From Bacteroidota bacterium (GTDB lineage Bacteria; Bacteroidota; Bacteroidia; Flavobacteriales; Weeksellaceae): 64,000 bases of DNA. Of this stretch, positions 41,268-51,128 are shown one piece after another. The stretch is from assembly GCA_023393915.1 (NCBI GenBank), contig JAEXBS010000047.1, positions 186,001-250,000 of the forward strand, read 5' to 3'. Made by a program: the position numbers and the translations under genes. Numbering within the stretch: the first letter of the stretch is position 1; every line of letters starts with the position of its first letter. A model generated the notes under the pieces. It was not told the DNA's origin. It made no database searches and saw only the letters and a program-made list of their open reading frames with translations.

Positions 41268-41299
41268 TTGAAATGTAGGATGAGATTTCCTTACCTTTG
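41268..41299 (+). promoter_or_regulatory. Consensus promoter of the aldolase gene
   Basis: TTG (41268-41270), 21 nt, TACCTTTG (41292-41299), followed by the ATG at 41324. A leader of about 20 nt is expected. Confidence 0.72.
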
Positions 41300-41323
41300 C
41301 CCTACTAATAAAATCAAGAAAAA

Positions 41324-41977
41324 ATGAAATTTTTTATCGACACGGCCAACCTGGATCAAATTAAAGAAGCAAAAGATTTAGGTATTTTAGACGGAGTTAC
41401 CACCAACCCATCCCTTATGGCAAAGGAGGGGATTAGTGGACCGGAAGCTATCAAAAATCATTACAAAGCTATTTGCGATATTGTTGATGGAGCCATTTCA
41501 GCTGAAGTGCTCTCAACTACCTACGAAGAAATGATTAATGAAGGTGAAGAGCTAGCTCAAATCCACCCGAATATTGTGGTGAAAATTCCTATGATAAAGG
41601 ACGGAGTAAAAGCACTGAAGTATTTTTCTGACAAAGGAATAAAAACCAATTGCACACTAATCTTCTCTGCTGGTCAAGCGCTTCTAGCTGCAAAAGCAGG
41701 AGCCTCTTACGTATCTCCTTTTTTAGGTCGCCTAGATGATATCTCGGTGGATGGTTTAAATCTTATCGATGAAATTAGAACTATCTACGATAACTACGGC
41801 TTTACCACTGAGATTTTAGCGGCTTCGATTAGACATTCAATGCATATTATTGATTGTGCGAAAATTGGTGCGGATGTAATCACTTCACCTCTACAGCCAA
41901 TTCTTTCTTTACTAAATCATCCATTAACAGATAAAGGACTTGCACAATTTATTGAAGACAGTAAAAAAATGGCATAG
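41324..41977 (+). CDS. fsa: Fructose-6-phosphate aldolase / transaldolase-like protein
   Basis: The 217-residue product is the short transaldolase form (TalC/Fsa). It has FFIDTANLDQIKEAKDLG, GVTTNPSLMAKEG and the Schiff-base lysine K87 in NIVVKIPMIKDG, followed by CTLIFSAGQALLAAKAGA and SPFLGRLDD. Members of this group act either as fructose-6-phosphate aldolase or as a true transaldolase of the pentose-phosphate pathway. Sequence alone cannot decide. In Bacteroidota this form usually serves as the transaldolase. It has its own consensus promoter and terminator. Confidence 0.9.
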   Translation: MKFFIDTANLDQIKEAKDLGILDGVTTNPSLMAKEGISGPEAIKNHYKAICDIVDGAISAEVLSTTYEEMINEGEELAQIHPNIVVKIPMIKDGVKALKYFSDKGIKTNCTLIFSAGQALLAAKAGASYVSPFLGRLDDISVDGLNLIDEIRTIYDNYGFTTEILAASIRHSMHIIDCAKIGADVITSPLQPILSLLNHPLTDKGLAQFIEDSKKMA

Positions 41978-41999
41978 ACAAAAAAATACACACCATTTG

Positions 42000-42036
42000 A
42001 CATCAGCACCTTCGATTAGGTGCTGATGTTATTTTA
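42000..42036 (+). terminator. Terminator of the aldolase gene
   Basis: ACATCAGCACC (42000-42010), loop, GGTGCTGATGT (42019-42029), then TATTTTAT. The 11-bp stem is perfect. Confidence 0.88.
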
Positions 42037-42355
42037 TATCACTATGTTCTTTAGTCTTATAAATTTCTTCTTTACCCGTCACTACTTCAAAAAGAAAAAA
42101 GGAAACATTAAAAAAATAATGCGGATATAATAATCAGGACCAAACGATATTAAAGTATGACTTTAATACTGTATCTTATTTATCTATTTTATAACTAATT
42201 ACACGATTCAATAAAAGTATTACTTTAAGCTCTATAAATATTGAAACTAAAAGGTAGAAGCATCAAAAACGAGTACTTGAGAAAAATAAAATGAGCAGCA
42301 CAATTCGCTTAGTGATAATTTTAACGAAAAATGAATCGTAAAATAGTCTCTCGAC
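42037..42355. other. AT-rich gap between converging genes with two related palindromes
   Basis: No gene is recognised in this 319-bp gap. It holds TTAAAGT-ATG-ACTTTAA (42150-42166, extending to 42148-42168) and AAAGT-ATT-ACTTT (42214-42226). The two share the form AAAGT-N3-ACTTT and their centres are 62 bp apart. A 16-codon frame from 42292 is too short to call. Confidence 0.5.
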
Positions 42356-43042
42356 TTACAACTTGAGCACCGCTAAGAATTGATGGTTTTGATCTTTATA
42401 TACAATGTCAGAATTCCAACCTTCTTCTTTTGCGATTGTACTCATGGTTTGCGGATCCAAATACAACCATTCAAACCAATCCGTATACTCCTTTTTGTAC
42501 TCATAACGAACTTTGGCTGATCCGTAATACTTGTCCTGTGGCATAGGTGTATCTTCGTACATATACTCAATATCGCAGGAATCAAATATTAATTGTCCAT
42601 CTGGGGTAAGCAAACTTTTAGCTTTTTTCAGCAGCTCCCTAAAACCTTGTAAATCGGAACTAATGCCCACACCATTCATTAAAAGAAGTAAGGTGTCAAA
42701 AGGTTCATCATGAAACTTAAAGAAATCCTCACATATCACTTTTTCAATTCCTCGGTCCTTCATTACTTCACAACTTAAGGGTGAAATATCTAAAGCCGTT
42801 GCCTCTCTGCCGTTTCTTTGCAATTGCAGTGCATGCGAACCCGCAGCAGCACCAATGTCTAGTACTTTTCCTTTACAATAACTCAATGCCAACTGTTCAA
42901 GTTGAGGCATTTTCTTTAGGTTTCTAAAATAATAAGAAACCGGCATTTCCACTTTAGGTCCAAAGGTATCGTGTACATACAATTTACTTCTACCTTCTTG
43001 AAAATGAAAATCATGTATTGCTTGACCTGGAAAATCTTTCAT
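42356..43042 (-). CDS. Class I SAM-dependent methyltransferase
   Basis: The 228-residue product carries SAM-binding motif I VLDIGAAAGSHALQLQ, followed by ATALDISPLSCEVM (motif II with the acidic residue for the ribose) and FDTLLLLMNGVGI (motif post I/III). The N-terminal 45 residues and the C-terminal strands are family-typical for small-molecule or protein methyltransferases, but the substrate is not recognisable. The start follows a -7 box by 5 bp, so the transcript is probably leaderless. The downstream side is the AT-rich gap and no clear terminator is found. Confidence 0.82.
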   Translation of the reverse strand: MKDFPGQAIHDFHFQEGRSKLYVHDTFGPKVEMPVSYYFRNLKKMPQLEQLALSYCKGKVLDIGAAAGSHALQLQRNGREATALDISPLSCEVMKDRGIEKVICEDFFKFHDEPFDTLLLLMNGVGISSDLQGFRELLKKAKSLLTPDGQLIFDSCDIEYMYEDTPMPQDKYYGSAKVRYEYKKEYTDWFEWLYLDPQTMSTIAKEEGWNSDIVYKDQNHQFLAVLKL

Positions 43043-43047
43043 ATAAA

Positions 43048-43055
43048 CAAACTTA
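43048..43055 (-). promoter_or_regulatory. -7 element for the methyltransferase gene
   Basis: Minus-strand TAAGTTTG ends 5 bp before the ATG at 43042. No clear -33 TTG. Confidence 0.45.
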
Positions 43056-43144
43056 GATAAAATCTACGTGAGATTCGAGAAAACTTGCCCCTTTCGAAAG
43101 CTCATAAAAAAAGAGAACTACACAATGTAATCCTCTTTCTATAG

Positions 43145-43217
<73 letters not shown>

Positions 43218-43277
43218 GTATGTTTTTTTAATAGAGCTTATTATTCCGCGTAATAATATAAACTCTGTATCGCTTTG

Positions 43278-43350
<73 letters not shown>

Positions 43351-43452
43351 ATATTGGATTGCAAAGGTACAAATATTTTGCCAATCTGCAAATTATAAAA
43401 CACTTTTCTGTCCTAATAGGAGCGGTATGAGATAAAAATCAATATGTTTTAA

Positions 43453-43460
43453 TACCTTTG
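43453..43460 (+). promoter_or_regulatory. -7 element for the sua5-yaaA-prmC run
   Basis: TACCTTTG ends 4 bp before the ATG at 43465, so transcription should start at the initiation codon. No TTG is seen at -33. Confidence 0.55.
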
Positions 43461-43464
43461 TCTT

Positions 43465-44079
43465 ATGGCTAAAATTATTAGAATCCATCCCGAGAATCCT
43501 CAGGAACAAATGATTGGGCAAGTTGTGCAAACATTGAAAAAAGGAGGGCTGATTATTTATCCCTCAGACACGGTATATGCACTTGGCTGTGATATTAATA
43601 ACCTTAAGGCCATGGAAAAGCTCGCGAGTCTCAAGAAAATAAAACTAGAAAAGGCCCACTTTTCTATTGTTTGTAATAATCTTAGTCATCTCTCCGATTT
43701 TACTCGTCCTATAGAGACTTCAGTATTTCGAGTTCTTAAGAATAACCTTCCTGGACCCTTTACCTTTGTTCTTGAGGCTAATAAAAACTTGCCTTTAGCC
43801 TACAAAGGAAAAAAAACGATCGGTATTCGTGTTCCGGACCATTTGGTACCTCAAATGATCGTTCAACAACTAGGACACCCTATCGCCTCAACATCAATTA
43901 AGGACGATGATGAAATCCTAGAATACTCTACTGACCCTGAACTCATAGCAGAAAAATACGATCACTTGGTTGATTTGGTTATTGATTCAGGATATGGAGA
44001 CAATACCGCTTCCACCATAGTAGATCTAACCGAGGGAGATCCACAAATTCTTAGATCTGGCAAGGGCGAATTAATTTAA
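43465..44079 (+). CDS. L-threonylcarbamoyladenylate synthase (Sua5/YciO/YrdC family)
   Basis: The family makes threonylcarbamoyl-AMP for the t6A modification at position 37 of tRNAs reading ANN codons. The 204-residue product has the YrdC-domain pattern: GGLIIYPSDTVYALGCD, KKIKLEKAHFSIVCNN, NLPGPFTFVLEA, KTIGIRVPDH, PIASTSIK. It looks closer to the YciO branch, whose role in t6A is less certain. It starts a three-gene run with yaaA (31 bp later) and prmC. The mRNA is probably leaderless. Confidence 0.87.
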   Translation: MAKIIRIHPENPQEQMIGQVVQTLKKGGLIIYPSDTVYALGCDINNLKAMEKLASLKKIKLEKAHFSIVCNNLSHLSDFTRPIETSVFRVLKNNLPGPFTFVLEANKNLPLAYKGKKTIGIRVPDHLVPQMIVQQLGHPIASTSIKDDDEILEYSTDPELIAEKYDHLVDLVIDSGYGDNTASTIVDLTEGDPQILRSGKGELI

Positions 44080-44110
44080 CAACAACCACCTGACACACTA
44101 AACAAGAGAA

Positions 44111-44869
44111 ATGAAACTTATTACTTCTCCAGCTAAATTAATGACAATAGACACTAAAGGAGGCTTTAAAAGAACCAGCACTCCAAAATTCATTAATGAA
44201 GCTACTAAAATCCAATCTTATTTAAAAGAAAAAAGCCCGCAGTATCTATCCGAACTTATGGAAATCTCCTCGACCCTTGCCAATGAAAACTGGGAGAGAA
44301 ATCAGAACTGGGTGAACACGCCTAAAGTGGCGCAAAGTACAAGTGCACTCTTCGCTTTTACAGGGGAAGTATACCGCGGACTAGATGCTCAATCTCTAGA
44401 CGATGAAGCGCTTAAATATTTGAATAAAAATTACAGAATACTTTCTGGTCTTTACGGATTACTAAAGCCTTCCGATAGAATCATGTTGTACCGTCTTGAG
44501 ATGGGACGCCCATTTGAGTTTGATAAGTACAAGAACCTTTATGAATTTTGGAAACCCCAAATTACAAAAGCTCTTAATGAGGAGCTTGGCGCACGAGAAA
44601 TCGTCTTAAATCTCGCTAGTAATGAATATTTTAAAGCGATAGATAAAAAGGAACTGAAAGCAAAAGTTATCGATTTTGATTTCTATGAAATGAAAAGTGG
44701 AACGCCTAAAACCGTTGTTGTTTATACTAAGCATGCTCGAGGTCTAATGGTTCGCTATTGTGCTGAAAATAAAGTTACTACATTAGATCAAGTAAAAGGA
44801 TTCAATTTAGAGGGTTATAGAATCGATGAAGATAGAAGTTCAGCCCTAAACCTGGTTTTCACAAGATAA
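44111..44869 (+). CDS. yaaA: Peroxide stress protein YaaA (UPF0246)
   Basis: The 252-residue product matches YaaA: MKLITSPAKLM at the start, then ALFAFTGEVYRGLDAQSLD, LSGLYGLLKPSDRIMLYRLEMG, LNLASNEYFKAID and the basic C-terminal VVYTKHARGLMVRY. In E. coli, YaaA lowers free iron and limits oxidative DNA damage, and the fold binds DNA. Its stop overlaps the prmC start by one base (TAATG), showing translational coupling. Confidence 0.93.
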   Translation: MKLITSPAKLMTIDTKGGFKRTSTPKFINEATKIQSYLKEKSPQYLSELMEISSTLANENWERNQNWVNTPKVAQSTSALFAFTGEVYRGLDAQSLDDEALKYLNKNYRILSGLYGLLKPSDRIMLYRLEMGRPFEFDKYKNLYEFWKPQITKALNEELGAREIVLNLASNEYFKAIDKKELKAKVIDFDFYEMKSGTPKTVVVYTKHARGLMVRYCAENKVTTLDQVKGFNLEGYRIDEDRSSALNLVFTR

Positions 44870-45720
44870 TGACCATTCTTGATTTAAAAAGAAAATTCAA
44901 ACAAGAGCTAAATGCTCTTTACTCTGAGCAAGAAGGAGCTCAATTGTTTCAGATTTTTGCGAAAGAGATTATTGGGTTCGACTCGTATCATTTAAGAAGA
45001 TTTCAAAATCAACAAGTACTTCTACAAGATTTGGAGGAGTTCAACCAAGTCATTGAAAAACTATTAACAGGGACACCTTACCAACAGGTGCTGGGATTCA
45101 CAGAATTTTATGGTTACCGTTTTGAGGTAAATTCGCATGTGCTTATTCCTAGACCGGAAACGGAGGAATTAATAGAACTAGCACTCGCAGAGTTGGACGA
45201 TCATCCTAATCTACCTCAAAATAGCTCCCTTCTGGATATTGGAACCGGAAGTGGAATCATTCCTATTGTTATTAAGAGAAAACGTCCCCTTCTTAATGCA
45301 TTGGGGATTGATATTTCCTTAGAAGCGTTGGAAATCGCACAAAAAAACGCAAAAAAGCTTGAGGTAGATGTTGAGTTTTCTCAATTGGATATTCTACGTC
45401 AGGAACCACCAAAATCTTTTGAAATCATCATTTCTAATCCCCCTTATATTGGAATCGATGAAGAAAACGATATACTCGATTCTGTTAAAAAATTCGAACC
45501 CCATAAGGCCCTTTTTTCACCAACGAGTGATCCATTACTCTTTTACCGACGCATAGCAGAATTATGTGGCACTTATTTAAAACCAGGTGGGCTTCTAATT
45601 TTGGAGATCAATCAGAAATTAGGAGTAGAGACAAGAGATCTCTACTCGGATGTTCTTAAAAACGTTAAGCTGCTCCAAGACCTTAGTGGAAACGATCGAT
45701 TTGTAATTGGAACTAAATAA
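44869..45720 (+). CDS. prmC: Peptide chain release factor N5-glutamine methyltransferase
   Basis: PrmC methylates the Gln of the GGQ loop in release factors RF1 and RF2. The 283 residues have the N-terminal helical domain that contacts the release factor (GTPYQQVLGFTEFYGYRFEV, then VLIPRPETEEL) and a SAM domain LLDIGTGSGIIPIVIKRKRP. The catalytic NPPY lies in IISNPPYIGIDEEN. It is coupled to yaaA and converges on the rhomboid gene with 9 bp between. Confidence 0.94.
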   Translation: MTILDLKRKFKQELNALYSEQEGAQLFQIFAKEIIGFDSYHLRRFQNQQVLLQDLEEFNQVIEKLLTGTPYQQVLGFTEFYGYRFEVNSHVLIPRPETEELIELALAELDDHPNLPQNSSLLDIGTGSGIIPIVIKRKRPLLNALGIDISLEALEIAQKNAKKLEVDVEFSQLDILRQEPPKSFEIIISNPPYIGIDEENDILDSVKKFEPHKALFSPTSDPLLFYRRIAELCGTYLKPGGLLILEINQKLGVETRDLYSDVLKNVKLLQDLSGNDRFVIGTK

Positions 45721-45729
45721 GTATTTTTT

Positions 45730-46386
45730 TTAACCTCTTTTCTTTTTAACGAAAACTTGGAAGGCTAGATAAAGTAAAGGTAGCGCCATTATTAGAAGGT
45801 ACCTAGCGTTTCCTAGCGCAAGCTCAGGCATAACTGCTATTGAATAAATCAGCCCTAAAAAAGCGCCTCCTAAATGCGCAGCATGTCCAATATTATCATT
45901 AGGCCTAGGGTTAAGCATCATATAGACAGAATAGCCAAAATATAATAGTCCGAAAATATATCCCGGAATTGGAATCGGAATAAAGAAAAAGTAAATTCCT
46001 ATCTGTGGATAAACCGCTATTGCCGCAAAGAGTATTCCCGAAACTCCTCCACTAGCGCCAATGGCTGAATACCACCCTTGATCTCGGTACAGGTACAGAG
46101 AAAACAAATTTCCAAGCAGAATCGATCCAAAATAGACCAGAATAAGTCCTAATGTACCGAATGCTTGCGCAACAATAGGACCAAAAAAATACAACGTAAG
46201 CATATTGAATAAAAAATGCATCCAATCTGCATGTAAAAATCCTGCGGAAAGCAATCTAATGTATTCTTTTCTATGGACAATGCTGCTGACATTGAATTTG
46301 TACTTTTCAAAGAAATGTGGCTGCGAAAAACCATAGTAACTAACTAAGGCTGTAGCCGCTATAATAACAATTAAAATCGTATTCAT
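45730..46386 (-). CDS. Rhomboid family intramembrane serine protease
   Basis: This 218-residue membrane protein has six predicted segments. The nucleophile Ser is in GASGGVSG and the His in HAAHLGGAFLG, the catalytic dyad of rhomboids. ADWMHFLFNMLTLYFFG supplies the conserved His and Asn of the oxyanion region. It cleaves membrane proteins within their transmembrane helix; no substrate is suggested by context. It lies 31 bp downstream of parC, so a parE-parC-rhomboid transcript is possible. Confidence 0.92.
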   Translation of the reverse strand: MNTILIVIIAATALVSYYGFSQPHFFEKYKFNVSSIVHRKEYIRLLSAGFLHADWMHFLFNMLTLYFFGPIVAQAFGTLGLILVYFGSILLGNLFSLYLYRDQGWYSAIGASGGVSGILFAAIAVYPQIGIYFFFIPIPIPGYIFGLLYFGYSVYMMLNPRPNDNIGHAAHLGGAFLGLIYSIAVMPELALGNARYLLIMALPLLYLAFQVFVKKKRG

Positions 46387-46417
46387 TCTATTTTTGTTTT
46401 CAAGGCCTTAAATGCTA

Positions 46418-48997
46418 TTACTCTTCCGCTTCGAAAAGTGATCCAATCGTTCCTTCTTCATTATCGGATTCCGATTCTAATGCCGCATTTGGCTCTTCTA
46501 CCGTCAAATCCTCTTCAACAATCTGCGTAGGGACTATGAGGTTAATATTTTTAATTCTACTTTTAGTTAATTGATTTCCAATAGCCTTAATCCCTTTCAC
46601 AGCAATGAATTCATCAATTACAATGGTTTCTGGTTCTTTTTCCTTACCCTTTTCCTTCATGAATTCGAGCTCTGCACTGGCTCCTTGCGAAGTGGTAACA
46701 AGCTCAATGAAAGACTTTGGATGCTCTGAAGGCATAAAAGTTTGAATACTTGTGTTATTATCTACAAGAAATCGTTTAATGTAATAAATGGATTTTTCTC
46801 CATCGTAATAAATACAAGTTACGGGATGCTCACTATTCCATTTTTCCATCACCAAATACTCATCATCAAAACGGTTAGAAAGATCAAAACTAACTAGTTT
46901 AATTTCTCCCTGGGAATTAATAGTAAGAATTCGATCGTCACCTTTGAAATTCCCTAAAAACGTTCCCCGGTGATCTACATTTAACCTACGAACGGTTTCA
47001 TCGAACCAAATCCTTCTAGGGGCTAGGGTGGACACTCCTTCTTCTTTAAGATCTATTTTTTTGACTGGGTATTTTGTGACTAAATTACCTCTGGCATTTC
47101 TACCTTTAATGGCAAGTTCAGCAAATTCTATCTCCATTTTGTTCTTTCGAATTCTAGCATTAGGTTTAAGTAGGACACTTACGGTTTCTGCCTCGCCATT
47201 TGGGTTAGCAGAAAAGTAGAGCACCTCCGAGCCTTTTTCGTCTGATGCTAGGGGATAATCTGTATTTCTAGTAACTGCTGTTACGGAAAAACGTTTCATA
47301 AAATAGGGACCTAATTTCCCTTGACGATAGATCATGTTGTAAACAGTTCTTTGGTCGTTCTTTTTCCAAATCGCTACATGAAGAATATCTTTTCCAACAA
47401 AAGTCTTAGCTTCTACTTTAACGACTTTCATAGTACCGTCTCTGCGGAAAATAATAATATCATCGATATCAGAACAGTCAAACAAATATTCGTCCTTACG
47501 TAATGAGGTACCAATGAATCCTTCTTCTCTATTCACATAGAATTTTTCATTGGCCACTGCGACTTTGGTTGCATCAATGGTATCGAATACACGTATCTCT
47601 GTTCTCCTTTCTTTTCCTTTTCCGTATTTTTTCTGAATATTCTGGTAGTAATCTATCGCGTACTGAATCAAGTTTTCTAAATTGAACTTACACTGCTCAA
47701 TTCTACCCTCTAGGCTTGCAATATTTTCTTTAAACTTATCCAAATCAAATCTGGATATCCTTTTAATTCGAATCTCGGTAAGCTTGAGAATATCCTCTTG
47801 AGTAACTGCACGTAATAAATGTTGCGTATGCGGTTTTAAACCTTCATCAATGGTAGTGAGTACTTCTTCCCAAGTTTCTACTTCCTCGATATCGTGATAA
47901 ATCCGATTCTCAATAAATATTCTTTCTAAAGAAGCAAAGTGCCAGCTTTCTTGAAGCTCATGTAATTCAATCTCTAACTCTTTCTTTAATAGGCTTACCG
48001 TATGATCGGTATTCATCTTTAAAATCTGCGATACCGTAAGGAACATAGGCTTATCCCCTACAATCACACAGGCATTGGGCGAAATAGAGACCTGACAATC
48101 AGTAAATGCATAGAGCGCATCAATGGTTTTGTCTGGAGAAACATCACTATGAAGATGAATCAAAATCTCCACTTTATCCGAAGTATTGTCCTCAATTTTC
48201 TTGATTTTAATCTTCCCTCTCTCTGTTGCTTTAACGATGGAGTCGATTAAATCTCCTGTATTCTTAGAATAAGGAAGCTCTTCAATGGCCAGAAGATTTT
48301 TGTCTTTTTGGATAATTCTAGCTCTTGCTCTCACCTTTCCTCCACGTTCTCCGTCTTGGTATTCCGATACATCCAATAATCCACCTGTAATAAAATCAGG
48401 AAACAGCTCGAATTTCTTTCCTTTTAAATAAGCTATGGAAGCAGCGATGAGTTCATTAAAATTATGAGGGAGAATTTTAGTGGAAAGTCCAACTCCAATA
48501 CCTTCCACCCCTTGAGCTAATAGGAGGGGAAACTTAACGGGTAGATCGATCGGCTCATTGTTTCTACCGTCGTAGGATTTGGCCCATTCTGTAGTCTTTG
48601 GATTAAATACCACCTCTAAGGCAAAGGGAGTTAACCGAGCCTCAATATATCTGGCAGCAGCAGCAGAATCTCCAGTGAAAATATTCCCCCAGTTCCCTTG
48701 GGTATCAATTAATAATTCCTTCTGTCCAATCTGAACCATTGCATCGGTTATGGAACTATCACCATGTGGGTGGTACTTCATCGTGTTTCCAACGATATTT
48801 GCTACTTTATTGTACCTTCCATCTTCGAGTTCACGCATCGAGTGCATGATCCTTCTTTGAACGGGCTTGAGTCCATCGAATACGGATGGAATCGCTCGAT
48901 CAAGGATCACATAGGATGCATAGTCTAAAAACCAATCTTTATAAAGGCCTGAAACTTTCTTTAAGCTTTCCCCTGCTTGTAAATTTTCGTCTGTCAT
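46418..48997 (-). CDS. parC: DNA topoisomerase IV subunit A
   Basis: This type IIA topoisomerase subunit cuts and rejoins DNA to unlink daughter chromosomes. The 859 residues show the quinolone-pocket region YHPHGDSSITDAMV and the active-site tyrosine Y117 in AAAARYIEARLT, then the tower and coiled coil, and a C-terminal beta-pinwheel. The acidic tail (EEPNAALESESDNEEG) is divergent. The pairing with parE just upstream and the CTD sequence favour ParC over GyrA. A Bacteroidota gyrA should exist elsewhere. Confidence 0.93.
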   Translation of the reverse strand: MTDENLQAGESLKKVSGLYKDWFLDYASYVILDRAIPSVFDGLKPVQRRIMHSMRELEDGRYNKVANIVGNTMKYHPHGDSSITDAMVQIGQKELLIDTQGNWGNIFTGDSAAAARYIEARLTPFALEVVFNPKTTEWAKSYDGRNNEPIDLPVKFPLLLAQGVEGIGVGLSTKILPHNFNELIAASIAYLKGKKFELFPDFITGGLLDVSEYQDGERGGKVRARARIIQKDKNLLAIEELPYSKNTGDLIDSIVKATERGKIKIKKIEDNTSDKVEILIHLHSDVSPDKTIDALYAFTDCQVSISPNACVIVGDKPMFLTVSQILKMNTDHTVSLLKKELEIELHELQESWHFASLERIFIENRIYHDIEEVETWEEVLTTIDEGLKPHTQHLLRAVTQEDILKLTEIRIKRISRFDLDKFKENIASLEGRIEQCKFNLENLIQYAIDYYQNIQKKYGKGKERRTEIRVFDTIDATKVAVANEKFYVNREEGFIGTSLRKDEYLFDCSDIDDIIIFRRDGTMKVVKVEAKTFVGKDILHVAIWKKNDQRTVYNMIYRQGKLGPYFMKRFSVTAVTRNTDYPLASDEKGSEVLYFSANPNGEAETVSVLLKPNARIRKNKMEIEFAELAIKGRNARGNLVTKYPVKKIDLKEEGVSTLAPRRIWFDETVRRLNVDHRGTFLGNFKGDDRILTINSQGEIKLVSFDLSNRFDDEYLVMEKWNSEHPVTCIYYDGEKSIYYIKRFLVDNNTSIQTFMPSEHPKSFIELVTTSQGASAELEFMKEKGKEKEPETIVIDEFIAVKGIKAIGNQLTKSRIKNINLIVPTQIVEEDLTVEEPNAALESESDNEEGTIGSLFEAEE

Positions 48998-49039
48998 AGT
49001 TTAATTAGCCAAGACGCTCTTACTTAAGAACGTACTTTT

Positions 49040-50923
49040 TTATACCGCTTCTTCTTCCAATTTTTCTTTCACGTCAATATTTGGATCTTCAACAACTAAG
49101 TTGGATAAGATAAAATTCTGACGATCCGGCGTGTTTTTTCCCATATAAAACTCTAGAAGTTGCTCAATGGTTTGGTCTTTACCCACCACCACCGGTTCTA
49201 AACGGATGTCTTTTCCAATAAAGTTTTTAAACTCATCAGGAGATATTTCCCCTAAACCTTTAAATCGGGTAATTTCAGGATTCTTACCTAATTCGTTAAG
49301 TGCATTAAGTCTTTCTTGATCGGAATAACAATAACGAGTTTCCTTCTTATTACGAACTCGAAAAAGTGGTGTTTGTAAAATGTACAAGTGTCCGTTTTTG
49401 ATCAGATCTGGAAAAAACTGAAGAAAAAAGGTAATCATTAACAACCGGATGTGCATTCCATCCACGTCCGCATCTGTTGCAATAATCACTTGGTTGTAGC
49501 GTAAATCTTCAAGTGAATCTTCAATATTTAAAGCAGCTTGGAGAAGATTGAACTCTTCGTTTTCGTAGACTACCCTTTTAGTAAGTCCATAGGAATTTAA
49601 TGGTTTTCCACGTAGAGAAAACACCGCTTGAGTTTCTACATCCCTAGATTTCGTTATAGAACCAGATGCCGAATCCCCTTCGGTAATAAAAATTTGACTC
49701 TCTGCCTTTCTTAGTGCTTTTTGATCATTATAATGTTGGCGGCAATCCCTAAGTTTTTTATTGTGTAGTGACACTTTCTTTGCCCGCTCCCTTGCTAACT
49801 TCTGAATGCCAGAAAGCTCTTTTCTTTCCCTTTCAGAAACCAAAATTTTCTTTAAAACAGCCTCCGCGGTTTCTTGATTTTGATGCAAGTAATTATCTAA
49901 AGACTTCTTCAGGAAATTGGTCATAAAGGTTCGAACCGTCTCCTTTCCTGGCTCCATATCATTGGAACCCAATTTTGTTTTCGTTTGAGACTCAAAAACA
50001 GGTTCAATCACCTTTATTGAGACCGCTGCAATAATGGATTTTCGTATATCCGCCGCCTCGTATTGTTTGTTTAAAAACTCTCGAATGGTTTTTACGTAAG
50101 CTTCTTTGAATGCATTTAAGTGCGTTCCCCCTTGTGTGGTATTTTGTCCGTTAACAAAAGAAAAATAGGTTTCACTTTGTGATTTATCGCTATGGGTAAT
50201 TGCTATTTCAACATCTTCATCCTTTATATGGATAATAGGATAAAGAATCTCTCCTTCTAACTCTTCTTGCAATAGATCTTTTAATCCATTTTCTGAATAA
50301 AAAGTTTCTCCATTGAAAATAATCTTAAGTCCAGGATTTAGATAGACATAATTTCTGAGCATCCGCTCAATGTATTCCTTCCTAAATTTAAAATTCGGAA
50401 AAATCTCATGATCAGGAATAAAAGAAATTTCCGTTCCACCCCGATCGGACGAATCTTTTAGCGGTTCATCGTGCGTAATAACTCCTTTTGAAAAAGCAGC
50501 TTCTTTGACTTTACCTTCTCTAAAAGACCTTACCTTAAAATAGTCAGACAAGGCGTTAACCGCTTTGGTACCTACTCCATTAAGTCCCACTGACTTTTTG
50601 AAAGCTTTGGAATCGTATTTTCCTCCGGTATTCATTTTAGAAACCGCATCCACTACTTTTCCTAGGGGTATTCCTCTACCGTAATCCCTAATTAAAGCTT
50701 TCCCCTCATCGATGCGAATTTCAATTCGTTTTCCAGATTTCATCACAAATTCATCGATCGAGTTATCGATGATCTCCTTGAGTAAAATATAGATTCCATC
50801 ATCGGCAGACGAACCGTCTCCTAATTTACCGATATACATTCCGGGCCTTTGGCGAATGTGCTCTTGCCATTCCAGCGTTCGGATATTATCTTCGGTATAT
50901 TGCACTTGGTTTACATCATTCAT
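49040..50923 (-). CDS. parE: DNA topoisomerase IV subunit B
   Basis: The ATPase partner of parC. The 627 residues have a GHKL ATP site (KEIIDNSIDEFVM, RDYGRGIPLG, GLNGVGTKAVNALS), the transducer domain with QTKTKLGS, and the TOPRIM domain EGDSASGSITKSRD with metal residues in ATDADVDGMHIRLL. The end has RFKGLGEISPDEFKNF. It lacks the long GyrB insert. It precedes parC by 42 bp and is the first gene of that run. Confidence 0.94.
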   Translation of the reverse strand: MNDVNQVQYTEDNIRTLEWQEHIRQRPGMYIGKLGDGSSADDGIYILLKEIIDNSIDEFVMKSGKRIEIRIDEGKALIRDYGRGIPLGKVVDAVSKMNTGGKYDSKAFKKSVGLNGVGTKAVNALSDYFKVRSFREGKVKEAAFSKGVITHDEPLKDSSDRGGTEISFIPDHEIFPNFKFRKEYIERMLRNYVYLNPGLKIIFNGETFYSENGLKDLLQEELEGEILYPIIHIKDEDVEIAITHSDKSQSETYFSFVNGQNTTQGGTHLNAFKEAYVKTIREFLNKQYEAADIRKSIIAAVSIKVIEPVFESQTKTKLGSNDMEPGKETVRTFMTNFLKKSLDNYLHQNQETAEAVLKKILVSERERKELSGIQKLARERAKKVSLHNKKLRDCRQHYNDQKALRKAESQIFITEGDSASGSITKSRDVETQAVFSLRGKPLNSYGLTKRVVYENEEFNLLQAALNIEDSLEDLRYNQVIIATDADVDGMHIRLLMITFFLQFFPDLIKNGHLYILQTPLFRVRNKKETRYCYSDQERLNALNELGKNPEITRFKGLGEISPDEFKNFIGKDIRLEPVVVGKDQTIEQLLEFYMGKNTPDRQNFILSNLVVEDPNIDVKEKLEEEAV

Positions 50924-51062
50924 ATAACTACGTCAACTATCTTGGAAATTGGCTATAATAAAAAACTCCAACCTATTTCGCCATTAACTTCCAAAAATAA
51001 CGATTTGAGGATGAAATCTAAAATATTGTGGAAAAATTTTGAATTATTGCTCTGTTTTATAG

Positions 51063-51094
51063 CAAAAAAAGGAGCAAAACAACTTTCGCTCCTT
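51063..51094 (-). terminator. Terminator of the AIM24-family gene
   Basis: AAGGAGC (51069-51075) pairs with GCTCCTT (51088-51094). The minus-strand transcript ends in TTTTTTTGC after the stem. Confidence 0.82.
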
Positions 51095-51128
51095 AAACAA
51101 TCCTTTGTGGGATTAGTTATTGAAAAAA

